DNA of 52,696 bases from Marinobacter algicola DG893 (GCF_000170835.1 NZ_ABCP01000026.1:1-52696), one strand, 5' to 3'. Numbered from the stretch's first letter, positions 1 to 10,447 are shown. Numbers and translations: made by a program. Notes: generated by a model from the letters alone, not told the origin.

Positions 1-244
1 ATCCGAAGCGGGCAATGTCGTGGGGCGCGGTGAAGGCGGTGGTCATTTCCACGTAGCAGCAGGACAGCCCGAAGTTGTAGGGCCAGAGGGAATTTTTGCG
101 GCCCCAGTTGACCGCGGAATTGAGAACGTCGCTCAGCTTGCCGGTGAACACATTGCGTTCAAGCTGGCGCTTAACAGGATCTTCCGACGGTTCCTGTTGC
201 CGTATCGGGTATTGCGTGTCACCTACCGGGCGATGGTTCCGCAC
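1..244 (-). CDS. nuoB: NADH-quinone oxidoreductase subunit B (NuoB), 5' part only
   Basis: NuoB carries iron-sulfur cluster N2 of respiratory complex I and hands electrons to quinone on the cytoplasmic side of the inner membrane. The minus strand from 244 to the window edge is open for 81 codons. Residues 46-65 read [20 protein letters not shown], followed by the family's [11 protein letters not shown] and ARFG segment; the tandem Cys62-Cys63 are N2 ligands. The only in-frame start after the stop at 248-250 is GTG at 242-244, which has no clear Shine-Dalgarno, so the N-terminus is uncertain. The gene continues outside the window. It begins 56 nt after the thyA stop, on the same strand. No nuoA precedes it, although nuoA normally does. 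The family call is strong; the start is not. Confidence 0.8.
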   Translation of the reverse strand, partial: MRNHRPVGDTQYPIRQQEPSEDPVKRQLERNVFTGKLSDVLNSAVNWGRKNSLWPYNFGLSCCYVEMTTAFTAPHDIARFG

Positions 245-300
245 TGGTCAGTCACTGCCATGCAGCCCCCAAACTCAGAGGGCCGGATCCATACCAGAGG

Positions 301-1140
301 CTAGACCGCAATAGGCGCCTTAATCCCAGGATGAGGCTCGTAACCGTCAAACTCGAAATCCTCCAATTCGTACTCGAAGATCGAAGAAGGTTTCCGCTTG
401 ATCACCAATTGGGGCAACGCCCGTGGCTCCCGTTTAAGTTGCTCGAACACGATATTGTCGGTCAGATGGTTCTGGTAAAGGTGACAGTCACCAAAGGTAT
501 GAACGAACTCCCCTACACCCAGATCGCACTGCTGGGCAATCATGTGAGTCAGCAATGCGTAAGATGCGATATTGAACGGCACCCCCAGAAACAGATCCGC
601 ACTGCGCTGGTAGAGCTGACAGGAGAGTTTGCCGTCGGCAACGTAGAACTGGAACAGGCAGTGACAAGGCGCCAACGCCATGCGCCCCTGGCGGACGTTG
701 TCCTGAGGGCCAATGGATTCATCCGGGAGCTCAGCCGGGTTCCAGGCCGAGACAATCAGCCGGCGGGAATTAGGCTTGTTGCGAATCTGCTCAATGACCT
801 CGCTGATCTGGTCAACAGTGCTGCCGTCCGGGCAGTGCCAGCTTCGCCACTGTTTGCCGTAGATAGGACCGAGGTCGCCGTTCTCCAGGGCCCATTCATT
901 CCAGATAGAAACGTTGCGTTCTTTCAGCCAGTTGTTGTCGGTGGAACCCTGCAGAAACCACAGCAGCTCCTGGATAATACTGCGCAGGTGGACTTTCTTG
1001 GTCGTCACCAGCGGGAAGCCGCCCTGCAGGTCAAAGCGAATCTGGCGGCCGAACACAGAGCGGGTGCCGACGCCGGTGCGGTCACCGCGGTCCATGCCGT
1101 TGTCCACCACGTCTTTCATCAGGTCGAGATAGGCTTTCAT
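301..1140 (-). CDS. thyA: Thymidylate synthase
   Basis: This enzyme methylates dUMP to dTMP using methylene-tetrahydrofolate, the de novo source of thymidylate in the cytoplasm. The 279 residues include the early Arg-rich dUMP-binding segment [10 protein letters not shown] (17-26), the catalytic motif [11 protein letters not shown] with nucleophile Cys159, and the substrate-binding [13 protein letters not shown]. coli ThyA has 264 residues; the extra length lies in a loop before the catalytic Cys (about 138-152). The ATG at 1138-1140 overlaps the lgt stop as ATGA, so the two are translationally coupled. The order TauE permease-lgt-thyA is the one found in Pseudomonas. No terminator is evident between thyA and nuoB. 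Confidence 0.98.
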   Translation of the reverse strand: MKAYLDLMKDVVDNGMDRGDRTGVGTRSVFGRQIRFDLQGGFPLVTTKKVHLRSIIQELLWFLQGSTDNNWLKERNVSIWNEWALENGDLGPIYGKQWRSWHCPDGSTVDQISEVIEQIRNKPNSRRLIVSAWNPAELPDESIGPQDNVRQGRMALAPCHCLFQFYVADGKLSCQLYQRSADLFLGVPFNIASYALLTHMIAQQCDLGVGEFVHTFGDCHLYQNHLTDNIVFEQLKREPRALPQLVIKRKPSSIFEYELEDFEFDGYEPHPGIKAPIAV

Positions 1141-1925
1141 TCAGCGTTTCTCCGGTAAGCAAGAACAATCAGAGCAGCACCCGCGAGGATCATGGGGAAC
1201 GACAACACCTGCCCCATGGTAAGCCAGTCAAAGGCCAGATAGCCCAGTTGTGGGTCGGGCTGGCGAACAAACTCCACCAGAAAGCGGAAAATGCCATAAC
1301 ACGCCAGGAACAAGCCAGAAACCGCCATACGGGGCCGCGGCTTGGACGAAAACCACCACAGGACGATAAATAGCAGGACGCCTTCCAGGGCAAACTGGTA
1401 AAGCTGGGACGGGTGCCGGGCCAAGCTGTCAGGTGCTGTGCGGAAGACCATGCCCCAGGCAACGTCGGTGGGCTTACCCCACAGCTCGCCGTTGATGAAG
1501 TTGCCTATACGGCCAGCGCCGAGTCCTACCGGCACCAGCGGTGCAACGAAATCCGCAATCTGCCAGAAGGTGCGGTCCACCTTGCGACCGAACCACCACA
1601 TGGCGAAGATCACACCAAGCAGGCCACCGTGGAACGACATACCTCCTTCCCACACACGCAGCAACATCAGCGGATCGTCCGCGAAGGCGCTGAAATTGTA
1701 GAAGATCACATAGCCAAAACGGCCGCCCAGTATCACACCAAGGGCAATATAGAACAGCATGTCCCCCATCTGCACTTCGGTAATGGGCGACCAAGGCTTG
1801 CGGGCACGAAGGCGGCCCAGCCACCAGCCCACAAGAAATCCGACCAGGTAGGTCAAGCCGTACCAGTGTATTTTCAAAGGCCCGATGGCAATGGCCACCG
1901 GATCGATTTGCGGATGCTGAAGCAT
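1137..1925 (-). CDS. lgt: Prolipoprotein diacylglyceryl transferase
   Basis: Lgt transfers diacylglycerol from phosphatidylglycerol to the lipobox Cys of prolipoproteins, the first step of lipoprotein maturation in the inner membrane. The 262-residue product has about seven membrane segments, the SFHGG motif with the essential His99 region, and the family signature [13 protein letters not shown] at 138-150 with the essential Arg. I take the ATG at 1923-1925 as start because GAGGGG lies 6-7 nt upstream; a TTG one codon earlier is also open. The gene sits 15 nt after the TauE-family gene and overlaps thyA by 4 nt, so all three probably share one transcript. Confidence 0.97.
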   Translation of the reverse strand: MLQHPQIDPVAIAIGPLKIHWYGLTYLVGFLVGWWLGRLRARKPWSPITEVQMGDMLFYIALGVILGGRFGYVIFYNFSAFADDPLMLLRVWEGGMSFHGGLLGVIFAMWWFGRKVDRTFWQIADFVAPLVPVGLGAGRIGNFINGELWGKPTDVAWGMVFRTAPDSLARHPSQLYQFALEGVLLFIVLWWFSSKPRPRMAVSGLFLACYGIFRFLVEFVRQPDPQLGYLAFDWLTMGQVLSFPMILAGAALIVLAYRRNAE

Positions 1926-1940
1926 CAAGAACCCCTCAGG

Positions 1941-2735
1941 TCACAACAGAAAACGGATACCTACGACAATCAGGAAGATGGCGAAGATTTTTTTCAACAG
2001 GGCCGCGTCCAGGCGATGAGCCAGATTGGCTCCAACCCGGGCGAACAATACACTGGTCAGAACAATACCCACAAACGCAGGCAAATAGATAAACCCAATG
2101 CTGAGCTCGGGCAGCTCCGGGTTCTGCCAGCCAGTGGCAATATTTGCCAGCGCACCGGCCACAGCGATGGGCAATCCACAGGCGGCAGAGGTGCCCACCG
2201 CTTGCTGCATCCGCACGTTACACCAGCTCAGGAACGGAACGGTCAGCGTGCCACCGCCAATGCCAAAAATAGCGGATGCCCAGCCAATACTGGCGCCGGC
2301 GCTCCCCAGCCCGACGGATCCCGGCACATCGCGACCGGGTTTGGGGTTGGCACCGAAAAGCATTTTTAAAGCCACCAGAATGACAAACACACCTATGACC
2401 AACTCCAGGGCCTCACCACTGAGCATGGATGCGGTCCAGGCACCCAGCACCGCACCGAGTACAATACCCGCCGTCATGGGGCGGAATATCTCCCAGCGGA
2501 CGGCGCCATGAAGATGGTGGGACCGTATTGAACTGATGGAGGTGAAGACAATAGTGGCCAGAGAGGTGCCCACAGCCAGATGAGCCGCAATGTCGCCACT
2601 CACACCCTGCAGGTCAAAACTGAAAATAAGCACCGGAACAATAACCAGCCCGCCACCAATGCCAAACAGACCAGCCATGGTGCCCGCCAGGGCGCCCAGC
2701 ACAAGATAGAGGCCAACAACAGCAAAAAGGGTCAT
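1941..2735 (-). CDS. TauE/SafE-family membrane permease (former DUF81)
   Basis: This is an inner-membrane protein of the TauE/SafE family, whose members export sulfite, sulfoacetate or other small anions; the substrate here cannot be read from sequence. It has about eight hydrophobic segments in two related halves, each opening with a glycine-rich membrane motif: GLFGIGGGLVIVP in the N-terminal half and IFGIGGGTLTVP in the C-terminal half. The start could be ATG at 2733-2735 (265 aa) or GTG at 2745-2747 (269 aa); neither has a convincing Shine-Dalgarno. I prefer ATG because the hydrophobic segment begins directly after it. It is the first gene of the lgt-thyA operon and diverges from the NRDE gene. 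Confidence 0.9.
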   Translation of the reverse strand: MTLFAVVGLYLVLGALAGTMAGLFGIGGGLVIVPVLIFSFDLQGVSGDIAAHLAVGTSLATIVFTSISSIRSHHLHGAVRWEIFRPMTAGIVLGAVLGAWTASMLSGEALELVIGVFVILVALKMLFGANPKPGRDVPGSVGLGSAGASIGWASAIFGIGGGTLTVPFLSWCNVRMQQAVGTSAACGLPIAVAGALANIATGWQNPELPELSIGFIYLPAFVGIVLTSVLFARVGANLAHRLDAALLKKIFAIFLIVVGIRFLL

Positions 2736-2747
2736 ACTCAGCCACAC

Positions 2748-2821
2748 GCAGACAGCGAATCAGGCTGGTATGATACACACCGAATCCCTTTTGTTCACTC
2801 GCGACTGATGAGCCCGCCACC
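2748..2821. promoter_or_regulatory. Divergent promoter region between the TauE-family and NRDE genes
   Basis: On the plus strand an extended -10 element reads TGGTATGAT, with the hexamer TATGAT at 2769-2774, about 48 nt before the NRDE start codon. On the minus strand the same segment reads GTATCATAC, so TATCAT can serve as a -10 with TGAACA as a possible -35 at a 16-nt spacer. The near-palindromic core could fire in both directions. This is motif reading only. Confidence 0.5.
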
Positions 2822-3607
2822 ATGTGCCTGATTGTTTTTAGCGTACAACAGCATCCTGCCTTTCCACTGGTCGTGGCAGCAAATCGTGATGAGTTCTTTC
2901 GCCGGCCCACAGCGGCTATGGACTGGTGGCACAGCGAAACCGCCGGGCGCAATATCCTGGCGGGACGTGATTTGCAGTCAGGCGGCACTTGGCTCGCAGT
3001 CGATGAGGATGGAGGTGTTGCCGCCGTGACCAATGTACGGGAAGGCTCGCAGGTACCCGGCGCCCACTCCCGTGGCGAACTGCCACTAATGTCGCTGGCA
3101 GAAAGCCGAGATGCGCTCGCAATCCGACTGCAGACGAAAAAAAGCGATTACTCGGGATTTAATCTGGTCAGGCTGGATGAGCACGCAGGATGGTACTACA
3201 GCAACCGTGACGCTCATCCCGGGCGCCATGTTCATCGCGGCACCTACGGCTTGAGCAACCACCTCCTGCAGACCCCCTGGCCAAAACTGCTGAGGTTGAG
3301 AAACTCGGTGACCGATTTGCTGGAAGGGGCGTCGGCGGACCGCACCGATGATCTCCATCACAACCTTATCGAACGCCTTCAGGACACAACGCCGGCGCCC
3401 GACCATGAACTGCCGGATACCGGTGTTGGCAAAGATACCGAGCGCTTCCTGTCTTCCCCTTTCATTATCGGCGGCGACTACGGCACCCGCGCCACGACGG
3501 TGGTCACAGTCAGCGCTATTGGTGAAATCCGGGTGACAGAACAGTGTTGGGGACCGGAGGGAAAAAAGGAAGGCACAAGACATTTCTGCTGGCAGCGGTC
3601 GGCCTGA
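2822..3607 (+). CDS. NRDE family protein (TANGO2-like)
   Basis: The 261-residue protein starts MCLIVFSV and has the family-naming NRDE motif at 21-24, then GRDLQSGGTWLAV and TNVRE. Cys2 directly after the initiator Met is typical of Ntn-hydrolase-like folds that use an exposed N-terminal Cys. The family also contains eukaryotic TANGO2; its biochemical role in bacteria is not settled, and haem handling has been proposed. The protein has no signal peptide or membrane segment, so it is probably cytoplasmic. It is transcribed away from the lgt operon and ends 48 nt before xseB, which has its own promoter at the NRDE stop codon. Confidence 0.9.
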   Translation: MCLIVFSVQQHPAFPLVVAANRDEFFRRPTAAMDWWHSETAGRNILAGRDLQSGGTWLAVDEDGGVAAVTNVREGSQVPGAHSRGELPLMSLAESRDALAIRLQTKKSDYSGFNLVRLDEHAGWYYSNRDAHPGRHVHRGTYGLSNHLLQTPWPKLLRLRNSVTDLLEGASADRTDDLHHNLIERLQDTTPAPDHELPDTGVGKDTERFLSSPFIIGGDYGTRATTVVTVSAIGEIRVTEQCWGPEGKKEGTRHFCWQRSA

Positions 3608-3612
3608 AGCTT

Positions 3613-3655
3613 TGGTATAATCCGCCAAATTCCGCGAAGCAACCGGAGGCCCTTT
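3613..3655 (+). promoter_or_regulatory. xseB promoter and ribosome binding site
   Basis: An extended -10 TGGTATAAT (hexamer 3616-3621, a perfect consensus) lies immediately after the NRDE stop codon, and GGAGG at 3645-3649 lies 6 nt before the xseB ATG. The leader would be about 28 nt. No good -35 is needed with an extended -10 this strong. It probably drives xseB-ispA. Confidence 0.75.
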
Positions 3656-3909
3656 ATGGCCGGTGAGAAAAGCTCGGCGTCCATCGCCGACTTCGAAAAA
3701 TCCCTGGATGAGCTGGAAAAACTGGTTCATGACCTGGAGCAGGGCGAACTCTCCCTGGAGCAGTCTCTCACAGCATTTGAACGCGGCGTAAAGCTGACTC
3801 GTGAGTGCCAACAGGCACTCAAGACGGCTGAACAGCGGGTAGAACAACTGGTGGAAAGCAGCGATGGTACACTGGAAACACGCCCTTTCACTCCGGACGA
3901 ACCCGCCTG

Positions 3910-3910
<1 letters not shown>
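3656..3910 (+). CDS. xseB: Exodeoxyribonuclease VII small subunit
   Basis: XseB pairs with XseA to form exonuclease VII, which degrades single-stranded DNA from both ends. The 84-residue helical product matches the family (80 aa in E. coli), with the typical [20 protein letters not shown] and [19 protein letters not shown] helices forming a coiled coil. Its stop overlaps the ispA start as TGATG, so the two are coupled; this xseB-ispA pair is widely conserved in gammaproteobacteria. xseA is not in the window. Confidence 0.95.
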
Positions 3911-4809
<899 letters not shown>

Positions 4810-4876
4810 TCATCAACGGCTCTGACATGCACACTGACTTATGAAGGACTGGAGGGGCCCAACTGGCCCAATCAGT

Positions 4877-4946
4877 ATGAAACCGGGTGCCTTCATCCCC
4901 TATAATAGTACCCACATTTTGAACCACCCGGAAAAGACCAGAGCAG
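4877..4946 (+). promoter_or_regulatory. dxs promoter
   Basis: A perfect -10 hexamer TATAAT lies at 4901-4906. The -35 region is poor; ATGAAA at 4877-4882 with an 18-nt spacer is the best candidate. The leader would be about 33 nt. The ribosome binding site before the ATG at 4947 is weak (GAGCAG). Confidence 0.6.
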
Positions 4947-6881
4947 ATGCAGGATACATATACTTTTAAGGAAATCCCGTCCCAACGGCCCAACACGCCG
5001 CTGCTGGACAGGATTGACACTCCCGGGCAACTGCGCGAGCTGGCAGCGGAACAACTGACTCAGCTCGCCAGGGAGCTACGTGCCTTCCTGCTATGGTCGG
5101 TGGGTCAAACAGGCGGCCATTTCGGCGCTGGCCTGGGTGTCCTGGAGCTGACCGTTGCCCTGCATTACGTCTTCAATACCCCGGAGGACCGCCTGGTATG
5201 GGACGTGGGCCACCAGGCCTATCCCCATAAAATCCTGACCGGGCGCCGGGAACGCATGAACAGCATCCGTCGAAAAGATGGCCTGGCCGGCTTTCCGAAA
5301 CGCGCGGAGAGCGAATACGATACCTTCGGCGTTGGTCATTCCAGCACCTCCATCAGTGCTGCCCTGGGTATGGCCATCGCCTCCCGCATGCAGGGCACTG
5401 GTCGCAAGAGCATTGCCGTCATCGGCGACGGTGCCATGACGGCCGGCATGGCCTTCGAGGCTTTGAACCACGCCGGGCATCTGGACGCCAACATGCTGGT
5501 GATCCTCAACGACAATGACATGTCTATTTCCCGCAATGTGGGAGGCTTGTCGAACTATTTTGCCAAGCTGTTGGCGAGCCGGACCTACAACCAGGTCCGC
5601 GACAGCGGAAAACGGGTGCTCCAGGGCACACCACAGTTGATGGCATTGGCCCGCAAGACCGAGGAGCACTTCAAGGGCATGATTTCCCCGGGCACGCTGT
5701 TTGAGGAGCTGGGGTTCAACTACATTGGCCCCATCGACGGTCACGACCTGCCCCTGCTACTGGAGACCCTGGAGAACATCCGCGAACTGGACGGCCCGCA
5801 ATTTCTCCACGTGGTCACCACCAAAGGCAAGGGCTTCGCCCCGGCCGAAGCTGATCCGATCGGCTACCATGCCATCAATAAAATCGAGCCGGTACCACCC
5901 AGCAAGCCAGAACCGGTTGCCCCGAAGCCATCGAAACTGAAGTACGCCAATGTATTTGGCCAATGGCTCTGTGACGCCGCCGAAGCCGACGACCGCATTG
6001 TGGGTATCACCCCCGCCATGTGTGAAGGCTCCGACCTTCTGGCGTTCTCCCAACGCTTCCCGGACCGGTACTTCGACGTTGCCATTGCTGAACAGCATTC
6101 CGTCACCCTGGCTGCAGGCCTTGCCTGCGACGGCGCCAAACCAGTGGTTGCGATCTATTCGACGTTCCTGCAACGTGCCTACGATCAACTGATCCATGAC
6201 GTGGCCATCCAGAATCTGGACGTCCTGTTCGCTATCGACCGGGCCGGGCTGGTAGGTGAAGACGGCCCCACTCACGCAGGCGCGTTTGACATCAGCTACT
6301 TGCGTTGTGTCCCGAATATGATCGTGATGACTCCCTCTGACGAGAACGAAACCCGTCAACTGCTGCACACAGGCATGTTGTTTGAGGGGCCGGCGGCAGT
6401 ACGCTACCCGCGAGGTACTGGCCCGGGTGCAGAGATGATCCGCGAACTGGCTCCACTACCGATCGGCAAGGGTCGGCTTGCGAAAGAAGGTTCGGGTGTT
6501 GCCATCCTTAACTTCGGCACCCTGCTCACGCCTGCACTGGAGGCTGCCAAGTCTCTGGGCGCCACTGTGGCCGACATGCGCTTTGTAAAACCGTTGGATG
6601 AAGAACTCATCCTGGCATTGGCGGAAAAGCATGGCCTGCTGGTCACGATTGAAGAGAACGCTATTGCTGGCGGAGCGGGCAGCGCAGTGACGGAATTCCT
6701 GAACAGTCGGGATGTCAGCCAGCCCGTGCTTCAGATCGGCCTGCCAGACACCTTCATAGATCATGGCAAGCACGGCGAGTTACTGTCTTCCTGCGGGCTG
6801 GACGCCGAAGGCATCAAGCGCACTATTGAAACCCGCCTGGAGCGAATGAAGTACAACCAGTCACTGAAGGCGGTTCAATAA
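4947..6881 (+). CDS. dxs: 1-deoxy-D-xylulose-5-phosphate synthase
   Basis: Dxs joins pyruvate and glyceraldehyde 3-phosphate to deoxyxylulose phosphate, the entry step of the MEP isoprenoid pathway and a branch to thiamine and pyridoxal. The 644 residues (620 in E. coli) have the thiamine diphosphate motif GDGAMTAG at 160-167 with the Mg-ligand Asn near 190, [16 protein letters not shown] at the N-terminus, and the transketolase pyrimidine-binding domain with [15 protein letters not shown]. Transcribed from its own promoter, it ends 18 nt from the convergent ribA. The xseB-ispA-dxs order is conserved in many gammaproteobacteria and links two isoprenoid steps. Confidence 0.98.
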   Translation: MQDTYTFKEIPSQRPNTPLLDRIDTPGQLRELAAEQLTQLARELRAFLLWSVGQTGGHFGAGLGVLELTVALHYVFNTPEDRLVWDVGHQAYPHKILTGRRERMNSIRRKDGLAGFPKRAESEYDTFGVGHSSTSISAALGMAIASRMQGTGRKSIAVIGDGAMTAGMAFEALNHAGHLDANMLVILNDNDMSISRNVGGLSNYFAKLLASRTYNQVRDSGKRVLQGTPQLMALARKTEEHFKGMISPGTLFEELGFNYIGPIDGHDLPLLLETLENIRELDGPQFLHVVTTKGKGFAPAEADPIGYHAINKIEPVPPSKPEPVAPKPSKLKYANVFGQWLCDAAEADDRIVGITPAMCEGSDLLAFSQRFPDRYFDVAIAEQHSVTLAAGLACDGAKPVVAIYSTFLQRAYDQLIHDVAIQNLDVLFAIDRAGLVGEDGPTHAGAFDISYLRCVPNMIVMTPSDENETRQLLHTGMLFEGPAAVRYPRGTGPGAEMIRELAPLPIGKGRLAKEGSGVAILNFGTLLTPALEAAKSLGATVADMRFVKPLDEELILALAEKHGLLVTIEENAIAGGAGSAVTEFLNSRDVSQPVLQIGLPDTFIDHGKHGELLSSCGLDAEGIKRTIETRLERMKYNQSLKAVQ

Positions 6882-6899
6882 GTCCGCGAAGAGATCACA

Positions 6900-7514
6900 T
6901 CAGACGGCGGGATCGTCGTCCTGGTGGGTCTCGAACCAGTGTCCGAGCTTGCTCTGCTTGGTATTGAGGTAATGCTCATTGTGGGGGTTGCGCCCCACAT
7001 GCAGAGGGACACGCTCCGCTATTTCTATACCCAGATCGGTCAACGCATCCACCTTGCGCGGATTATTGGTCATCAGCCTCAGGCTGCGAATGCCAAGGTG
7101 TGCCAACATATCCCGACACATGCTGTAGTCCCGCAAGTCGGCCGCAAAGCCGAGCTGTTCATTGGCTTCCACGGTGTCCGCGCCCTGATCCTGCAGATTG
7201 TAGGCACGAATCTTGTTCAACAGCCCAATACCCCGGCCTTCCTGGCGCAGATACATAAGAATGCCCCGACCTTCGCGGGCAATACTGCGCAAGGCTTCTT
7301 CCAACTGATAACCGCAGTCACAGCGCATGCTGTAAAGGGCGTCGCCGGTCAGGCACTCGGAATGGGTCCGCGCCAGCATCGGCTCCGGACTGTTGAGGTC
7401 ACCCAGCGTAAGCGCCACGTGCTCCTTTCCGGTGTCCGGCTCTTCAAAGCCGTGCATGTCGAAAACGCCGAAAGGGGTTGGCAGCCGGCAAGTCTGGATG
7501 TAACGAACAGCCAC
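6900..7514 (-). CDS. ribA: GTP cyclohydrolase II
   Basis: RibA opens the imidazole ring of GTP, the first step of riboflavin synthesis. I place the start at GTG 7512-7514 because GAGG lies 7 nt upstream and because the longer reading frame would begin inside the promoter -10. With this start the three zinc ligands fall at Cys54, Cys65 and Cys67 ([17 protein letters not shown]), the same numbers as in E. coli RibA. The catalytic and GTP-binding segment [20 protein letters not shown] follows. The 204-residue product is a stand-alone enzyme without a RibB domain. It converges with dxs. Confidence 0.96.
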   Translation of the reverse strand: MAVRYIQTCRLPTPFGVFDMHGFEEPDTGKEHVALTLGDLNSPEPMLARTHSECLTGDALYSMRCDCGYQLEEALRSIAREGRGILMYLRQEGRGIGLLNKIRAYNLQDQGADTVEANEQLGFAADLRDYSMCRDMLAHLGIRSLRLMTNNPRKVDALTDLGIEIAERVPLHVGRNPHNEHYLNTKQSKLGHWFETHQDDDPAV

Positions 7515-7521
7515 AGTGTTT

Positions 7522-7558
7522 CCTCGTGGTTCAGTCAATCGAGCGGCGCATTCTATCA
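7522..7558 (-). promoter_or_regulatory. ribA promoter and ribosome binding site
   Basis: On the minus strand TGATAGAAT forms an extended -10 (hexamer TAGAAT, 7555 to 7550), giving a leader of about 29 nt. GAGG at 7525 to 7522 is spaced 7 nt from the GTG start at 7514. This placement decides the ribA start. Confidence 0.6.
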
Positions 7559-7597
7559 CGAGGCCAGCGCCCTGGCGTAGCCTCTGTATGGTGGATC

Positions 7598-8086
7598 TTA
7601 CGAACCGGAGTCAGAAGCAGACCAGTGGCCACTACGACCACCCTTCTTCTCCAACAGGCGGACATTGTCCACGACCATACCGCGATCAACGGCCTTGCAC
7701 ATATCGTAGAGGGTCAATGCCGCCACACTGGCGGCCGTCAGGGCCTCCATCTCAACACCCGTCTGGCCGGAGAGCTTGCAGCGAGTGGCGATGTGAATCG
7801 AAGCGCCGTCCTTGCCCGGCGTCAGCTCTACCTTTACCGAGGTCAGGTTCAGCGCGTGGCAAAGCGGAATCAGTTCGTGGGTTTTCTTGGCCGCCATGAT
7901 ACCGGCGACCCGCGCCACCGCCAGCACATCCCCCTTGGGATGCTGCCCTTCCACAATCATTGCCAGGGTGTCCGGCGCCATCCGAATCAGCGCCTCGGCC
8001 CTGGCCTCACGCTCGGTAACAGCCTTGGACGTAACGTCCACCATGCGCGCCGCGCCGGTATCGTCAAGATGCGTCAGTTTGCTCAC
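7598..8086 (-). CDS. moaC: Cyclic pyranopterin monophosphate synthase
   Basis: MoaC converts the MoaA product into cyclic pyranopterin monophosphate in molybdenum cofactor synthesis. The start is GTG at 8084-8086 with GGGAG 5 nt upstream; the longer open frame upstream runs through the promoter and the end of the previous gene, and is not coding. The 162 residues match the family (161 aa in E. coli): [15 protein letters not shown], then [20 protein letters not shown] and the catalytic-region LTLYDMCKA. No other moa gene is nearby. Molybdenum cofactor would be needed by an assimilatory nitrate reductase, which the nitrate porter at the far end of the window suggests. Confidence 0.97.
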   Translation of the reverse strand: MSKLTHLDDTGAARMVDVTSKAVTEREARAEALIRMAPDTLAMIVEGQHPKGDVLAVARVAGIMAAKKTHELIPLCHALNLTSVKVELTPGKDGASIHIATRCKLSGQTGVEMEALTAASVAALTLYDMCKAVDRGMVVDNVRLLEKKGGRSGHWSASDSGS

Positions 8087-8138
8087 GGTGTCTCCCAAAA
8101 TCGTTGATAAAAGCGGCCTTAACGGATCTATCATACCA
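8087..8138 (-). promoter_or_regulatory. moaC promoter
   Basis: On the minus strand an extended -10 TGGTATGAT is present (hexamer TATGAT, 8135 to 8130; TGG at 8138 to 8136), 44 nt before the GTG start. The same extended -10 sequence occurs before the NRDE gene. Confidence 0.6.
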
Positions 8139-8162
8139 GAGCGTACAGAACTCGCGGCTGGA

Positions 8163-9128
8163 TCAGTATCCGTTCCCTGACCACCAGAAACCAATACCCG
8201 CAATACCTTGAGCGCCAGCCTGGCGGGCTGCATGAGTATCATCAGGGGCAAGCCCGCCAAGGGCATAGACAGGAATCCCTGCGCCTGCGGCCAGCGCCTG
8301 GAAACGCGCCCACCCAATTCCCGGCGCACCAGGATGGGAAGAGGTAGGCTTTACCGGGCCCAGGGTAATGAAATCTGCCTGGAGCTGTTCTGCATGGGCA
8401 ATTTCCTCTTCATCGTGACAGGAGATTGCCAGCAGTTGCCCCTCGGGAATCGGCCGTACTGAATACTGCCTGGCTTCCCGCCATGGCATGTGCAAACCGG
8501 CTGCCTGGGGCAGGAGCTCAAGCAGCAACGGAGCACCGTGAAGCATCAACAGGGAATCGCTGGCGCGACACGCCTCCAGTGACCAGCCCGCCAACCGCTC
8601 GTATATCTCCTCACTTAACTCCGGCGCCCGGAACAGGCACAACTGCGGGCGTGCTGCGAGCAAGCACTGGCGAAGCTGGTCGGGGAATGCGGAAGGGTTA
8701 CCGATAGAACCGGTAATGGCATAGCGACGAGGCAGCTTCAGAGCCCGGATAATTGGCCTGTTTGCGGCAGGGAAATCCACATCCGCCAGATCCTGGACAC
8801 CCAGCCACTGTATCGCCTGCCCTTCGCGGCCCTCGGGGGCACCTTCAGCGCAAGAGGCTTCCCAGACATCGAGAAACACCCGCTTGTCTCCGTAATCGTG
8901 GCGAATTTCAATCACCGGCTCAAGAAGGTCCGGATCTATCCGCAACCCGGTCTCTTCCCGAATTTCCCTGACCAGGGCCTGTTGGACCGTTTCACCGGCC
9001 TCAACCTTGCCACCCGGAAACTCAAGTAAACCGCCCTGATGAACATGGTCCGGCCGACGGGCGATCAATACTTTCCCATCACGAAAGACAACACCCACCG
9101 CAACGTGTATTTCCTGAACTGGCGTCAT
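8163..9128 (-). CDS. Nudix hydrolase fused to a thiamine phosphate synthase-like domain
   Basis: The N-terminal 130 residues are a MutT-type Nudix hydrolase, which sanitises oxidised nucleotides such as 8-oxo-dGTP. The Nudix box spans 40-62: GKVEAGE, then REIREETGL, with all catalytic Glu present. Residues about 135-321 are a TIM-barrel domain related to ThiE/TenI (thiamine phosphate synthase), with [23 protein letters not shown] and [11 protein letters not shown]. coli MutT has only the first domain (129 aa). This two-domain form sits in the mutT position downstream of secA in Pseudomonas and relatives. Whether the second domain makes thiamine phosphate is unknown. It lies 2 nt after argJ. 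Confidence 0.92.
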   Translation of the reverse strand: MTPVQEIHVAVGVVFRDGKVLIARRPDHVHQGGLLEFPGGKVEAGETVQQALVREIREETGLRIDPDLLEPVIEIRHDYGDKRVFLDVWEASCAEGAPEGREGQAIQWLGVQDLADVDFPAANRPIIRALKLPRRYAITGSIGNPSAFPDQLRQCLLAARPQLCLFRAPELSEEIYERLAGWSLEACRASDSLLMLHGAPLLLELLPQAAGLHMPWREARQYSVRPIPEGQLLAISCHDEEEIAHAEQLQADFITLGPVKPTSSHPGAPGIGWARFQALAAGAGIPVYALGGLAPDDTHAARQAGAQGIAGIGFWWSGNGY

Positions 9129-9130
9129 AA

Positions 9131-10348
9131 TCAGGTGCGATACTCAGCATTGATGGTGACGTAGTCATGGGAAAAGTCGCAGGTCCACACCCGTTCACTG
9201 ACATCCCCCCGCCTGAGATCGATGTGGATGGTAATTTCCTCACCGTCCATCACCGCCTGCCCGCGCGACTCGCTGTAATCCGCTGCACGACCGCCATTAC
9301 GAACCAGGCACACATCGCCCAGCCAGATCTCGAGAGCGTTCAGGTCCAGCCCATCGACACCAGCACGCCCCACAGCAGCCAGTATCCTCCCCCAGTTGGG
9401 ATCGGACGCAAACAGTGCGGTTTTGACCAGTGGTGAGTGAGCGACCGTATAGGCAACGTCCAGCGCCTCCTGTACCGATGTCGCGCGGCTCACTTCAATG
9501 GTGACAAACTTGGTGGCACCTTCGCCGTCGCGAACAATCGCGTGCGCCAGCTCGAGGAAGACCTCGCGTAGTGCTTCTCTGAGCTTTGGCAGGGACGGGC
9601 TATCGGCCGTGATTTCAGGGCCGCCAGACTGGCCGCTGGCAATCAGCATGCAGGCGTCGTTAGTGGACGTGTCACCGTCAATGGTAATCCGGTTGAAGGA
9701 CGCCTCTCCCAACTCTGACGAAAGGCTCGCCAGCACATCCGGCGCGATATTCGCATCGGTGGCGATGAAGCCCAGCATGGTAGCCATGTTGGGACGAATC
9801 ATCCCCGCACCCTTGCTGATGCCGGATATGGATATCGTTTGGCCGTCCAGATCAATCTGGCGCGAGGCACCCTTGGGACGAGTGTCGGTGGTCATAATAC
9901 CCGAGGCCGCTTCCGCCCAGTGCGATTCGGAGACATCCGCCAGCGCCTGCGGCAACGCACTGACGATTTTACCCACCGGCAGCGGTTCACCGATAACGCC
10001 GGTTGAAAAAGGCAGTATGCTACCGGCGGAGACACCGGCATGATCCGCCAGCGCCTGGCAGCAGGACAGGGCATCTTTCATGCCTTGTTCGCCGGTGCCG
10101 GCATTGGCATTGCCGGTGTTGATCAGCAGGTAGCGAGGTGCTTCGCCGGCCAGATGGTTTCGCGTGACGTGAACGGGGGCCGCGCAAAATTGATTACGGG
10201 TGAAAATACCGGCCACTCGGCTACCTGGCGCCAGCTCAATAACCACCAGATCCTTCTTGCCGGGTTTCTTGATACCGGCGCTGCCGATACCCAGCCTGAC
10301 ACCGGCCACCGGGAAAAACGTCGGCAAGGTTCCTGGACCAACTGCCAT
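9131..10348 (-). CDS. argJ: Bifunctional glutamate N-acetyltransferase/amino-acid acetyltransferase
   Basis: ArgJ moves the acetyl group from N-acetylornithine to glutamate, recycling it in arginine synthesis; bifunctional forms also use acetyl-CoA. The start is ATG at 10346-10348, since AGGAG lies 7 nt upstream (10360 to 10356). The 405-residue proenzyme has the autocleavage site MIRPNMATMLGF with Thr190 as the new N-terminal nucleophile of the beta chain. It follows the secA terminator and precedes the Nudix gene by 2 nt, so the Nudix protein is probably translated from the argJ transcript. Confidence 0.97.
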   Translation of the reverse strand: MAVGPGTLPTFFPVAGVRLGIGSAGIKKPGKKDLVVIELAPGSRVAGIFTRNQFCAAPVHVTRNHLAGEAPRYLLINTGNANAGTGEQGMKDALSCCQALADHAGVSAGSILPFSTGVIGEPLPVGKIVSALPQALADVSESHWAEAASGIMTTDTRPKGASRQIDLDGQTISISGISKGAGMIRPNMATMLGFIATDANIAPDVLASLSSELGEASFNRITIDGDTSTNDACMLIASGQSGGPEITADSPSLPKLREALREVFLELAHAIVRDGEGATKFVTIEVSRATSVQEALDVAYTVAHSPLVKTALFASDPNWGRILAAVGRAGVDGLDLNALEIWLGDVCLVRNGGRAADYSESRGQAVMDGEEITIHIDLRRGDVSERVWTCDFSHDYVTINAEYRT

Positions 10349-10386
10349 TTTCAATCTCCTTTCGTCATGAACACCGGTTACCAAAC

Positions 10387-10420
10387 GAAAAACCCGCAAC
10401 CTGTCGATCAGGGTGCGGGC
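10387..10420 (-). terminator. Rho-independent terminator of secA
   Basis: On the minus strand the stem arms CCCGCA (10419 to 10414) and TGCGGG (10398 to 10393), helped by adjoining CC/GG pairs, are followed by TTTTTCGTTT. It lies between the secA stop and the argJ ribosome binding site. Confidence 0.75.
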
Positions 10421-10447
10421 CTTGGTTCGCTCACTCAGCGGCGGAAA

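Noticed and set aside
245..300. A remnant of nuoA between thyA and nuoB
   Set aside because: The 56 bp is too short and has no NuoA-like codons in any frame on the minus strand.
1413..2369. A 318-codon open frame on the plus strand
   Set aside because: It is antisense to lgt and the TauE-family gene and contains a Gln/His-rich sequence without similarity to known folds.
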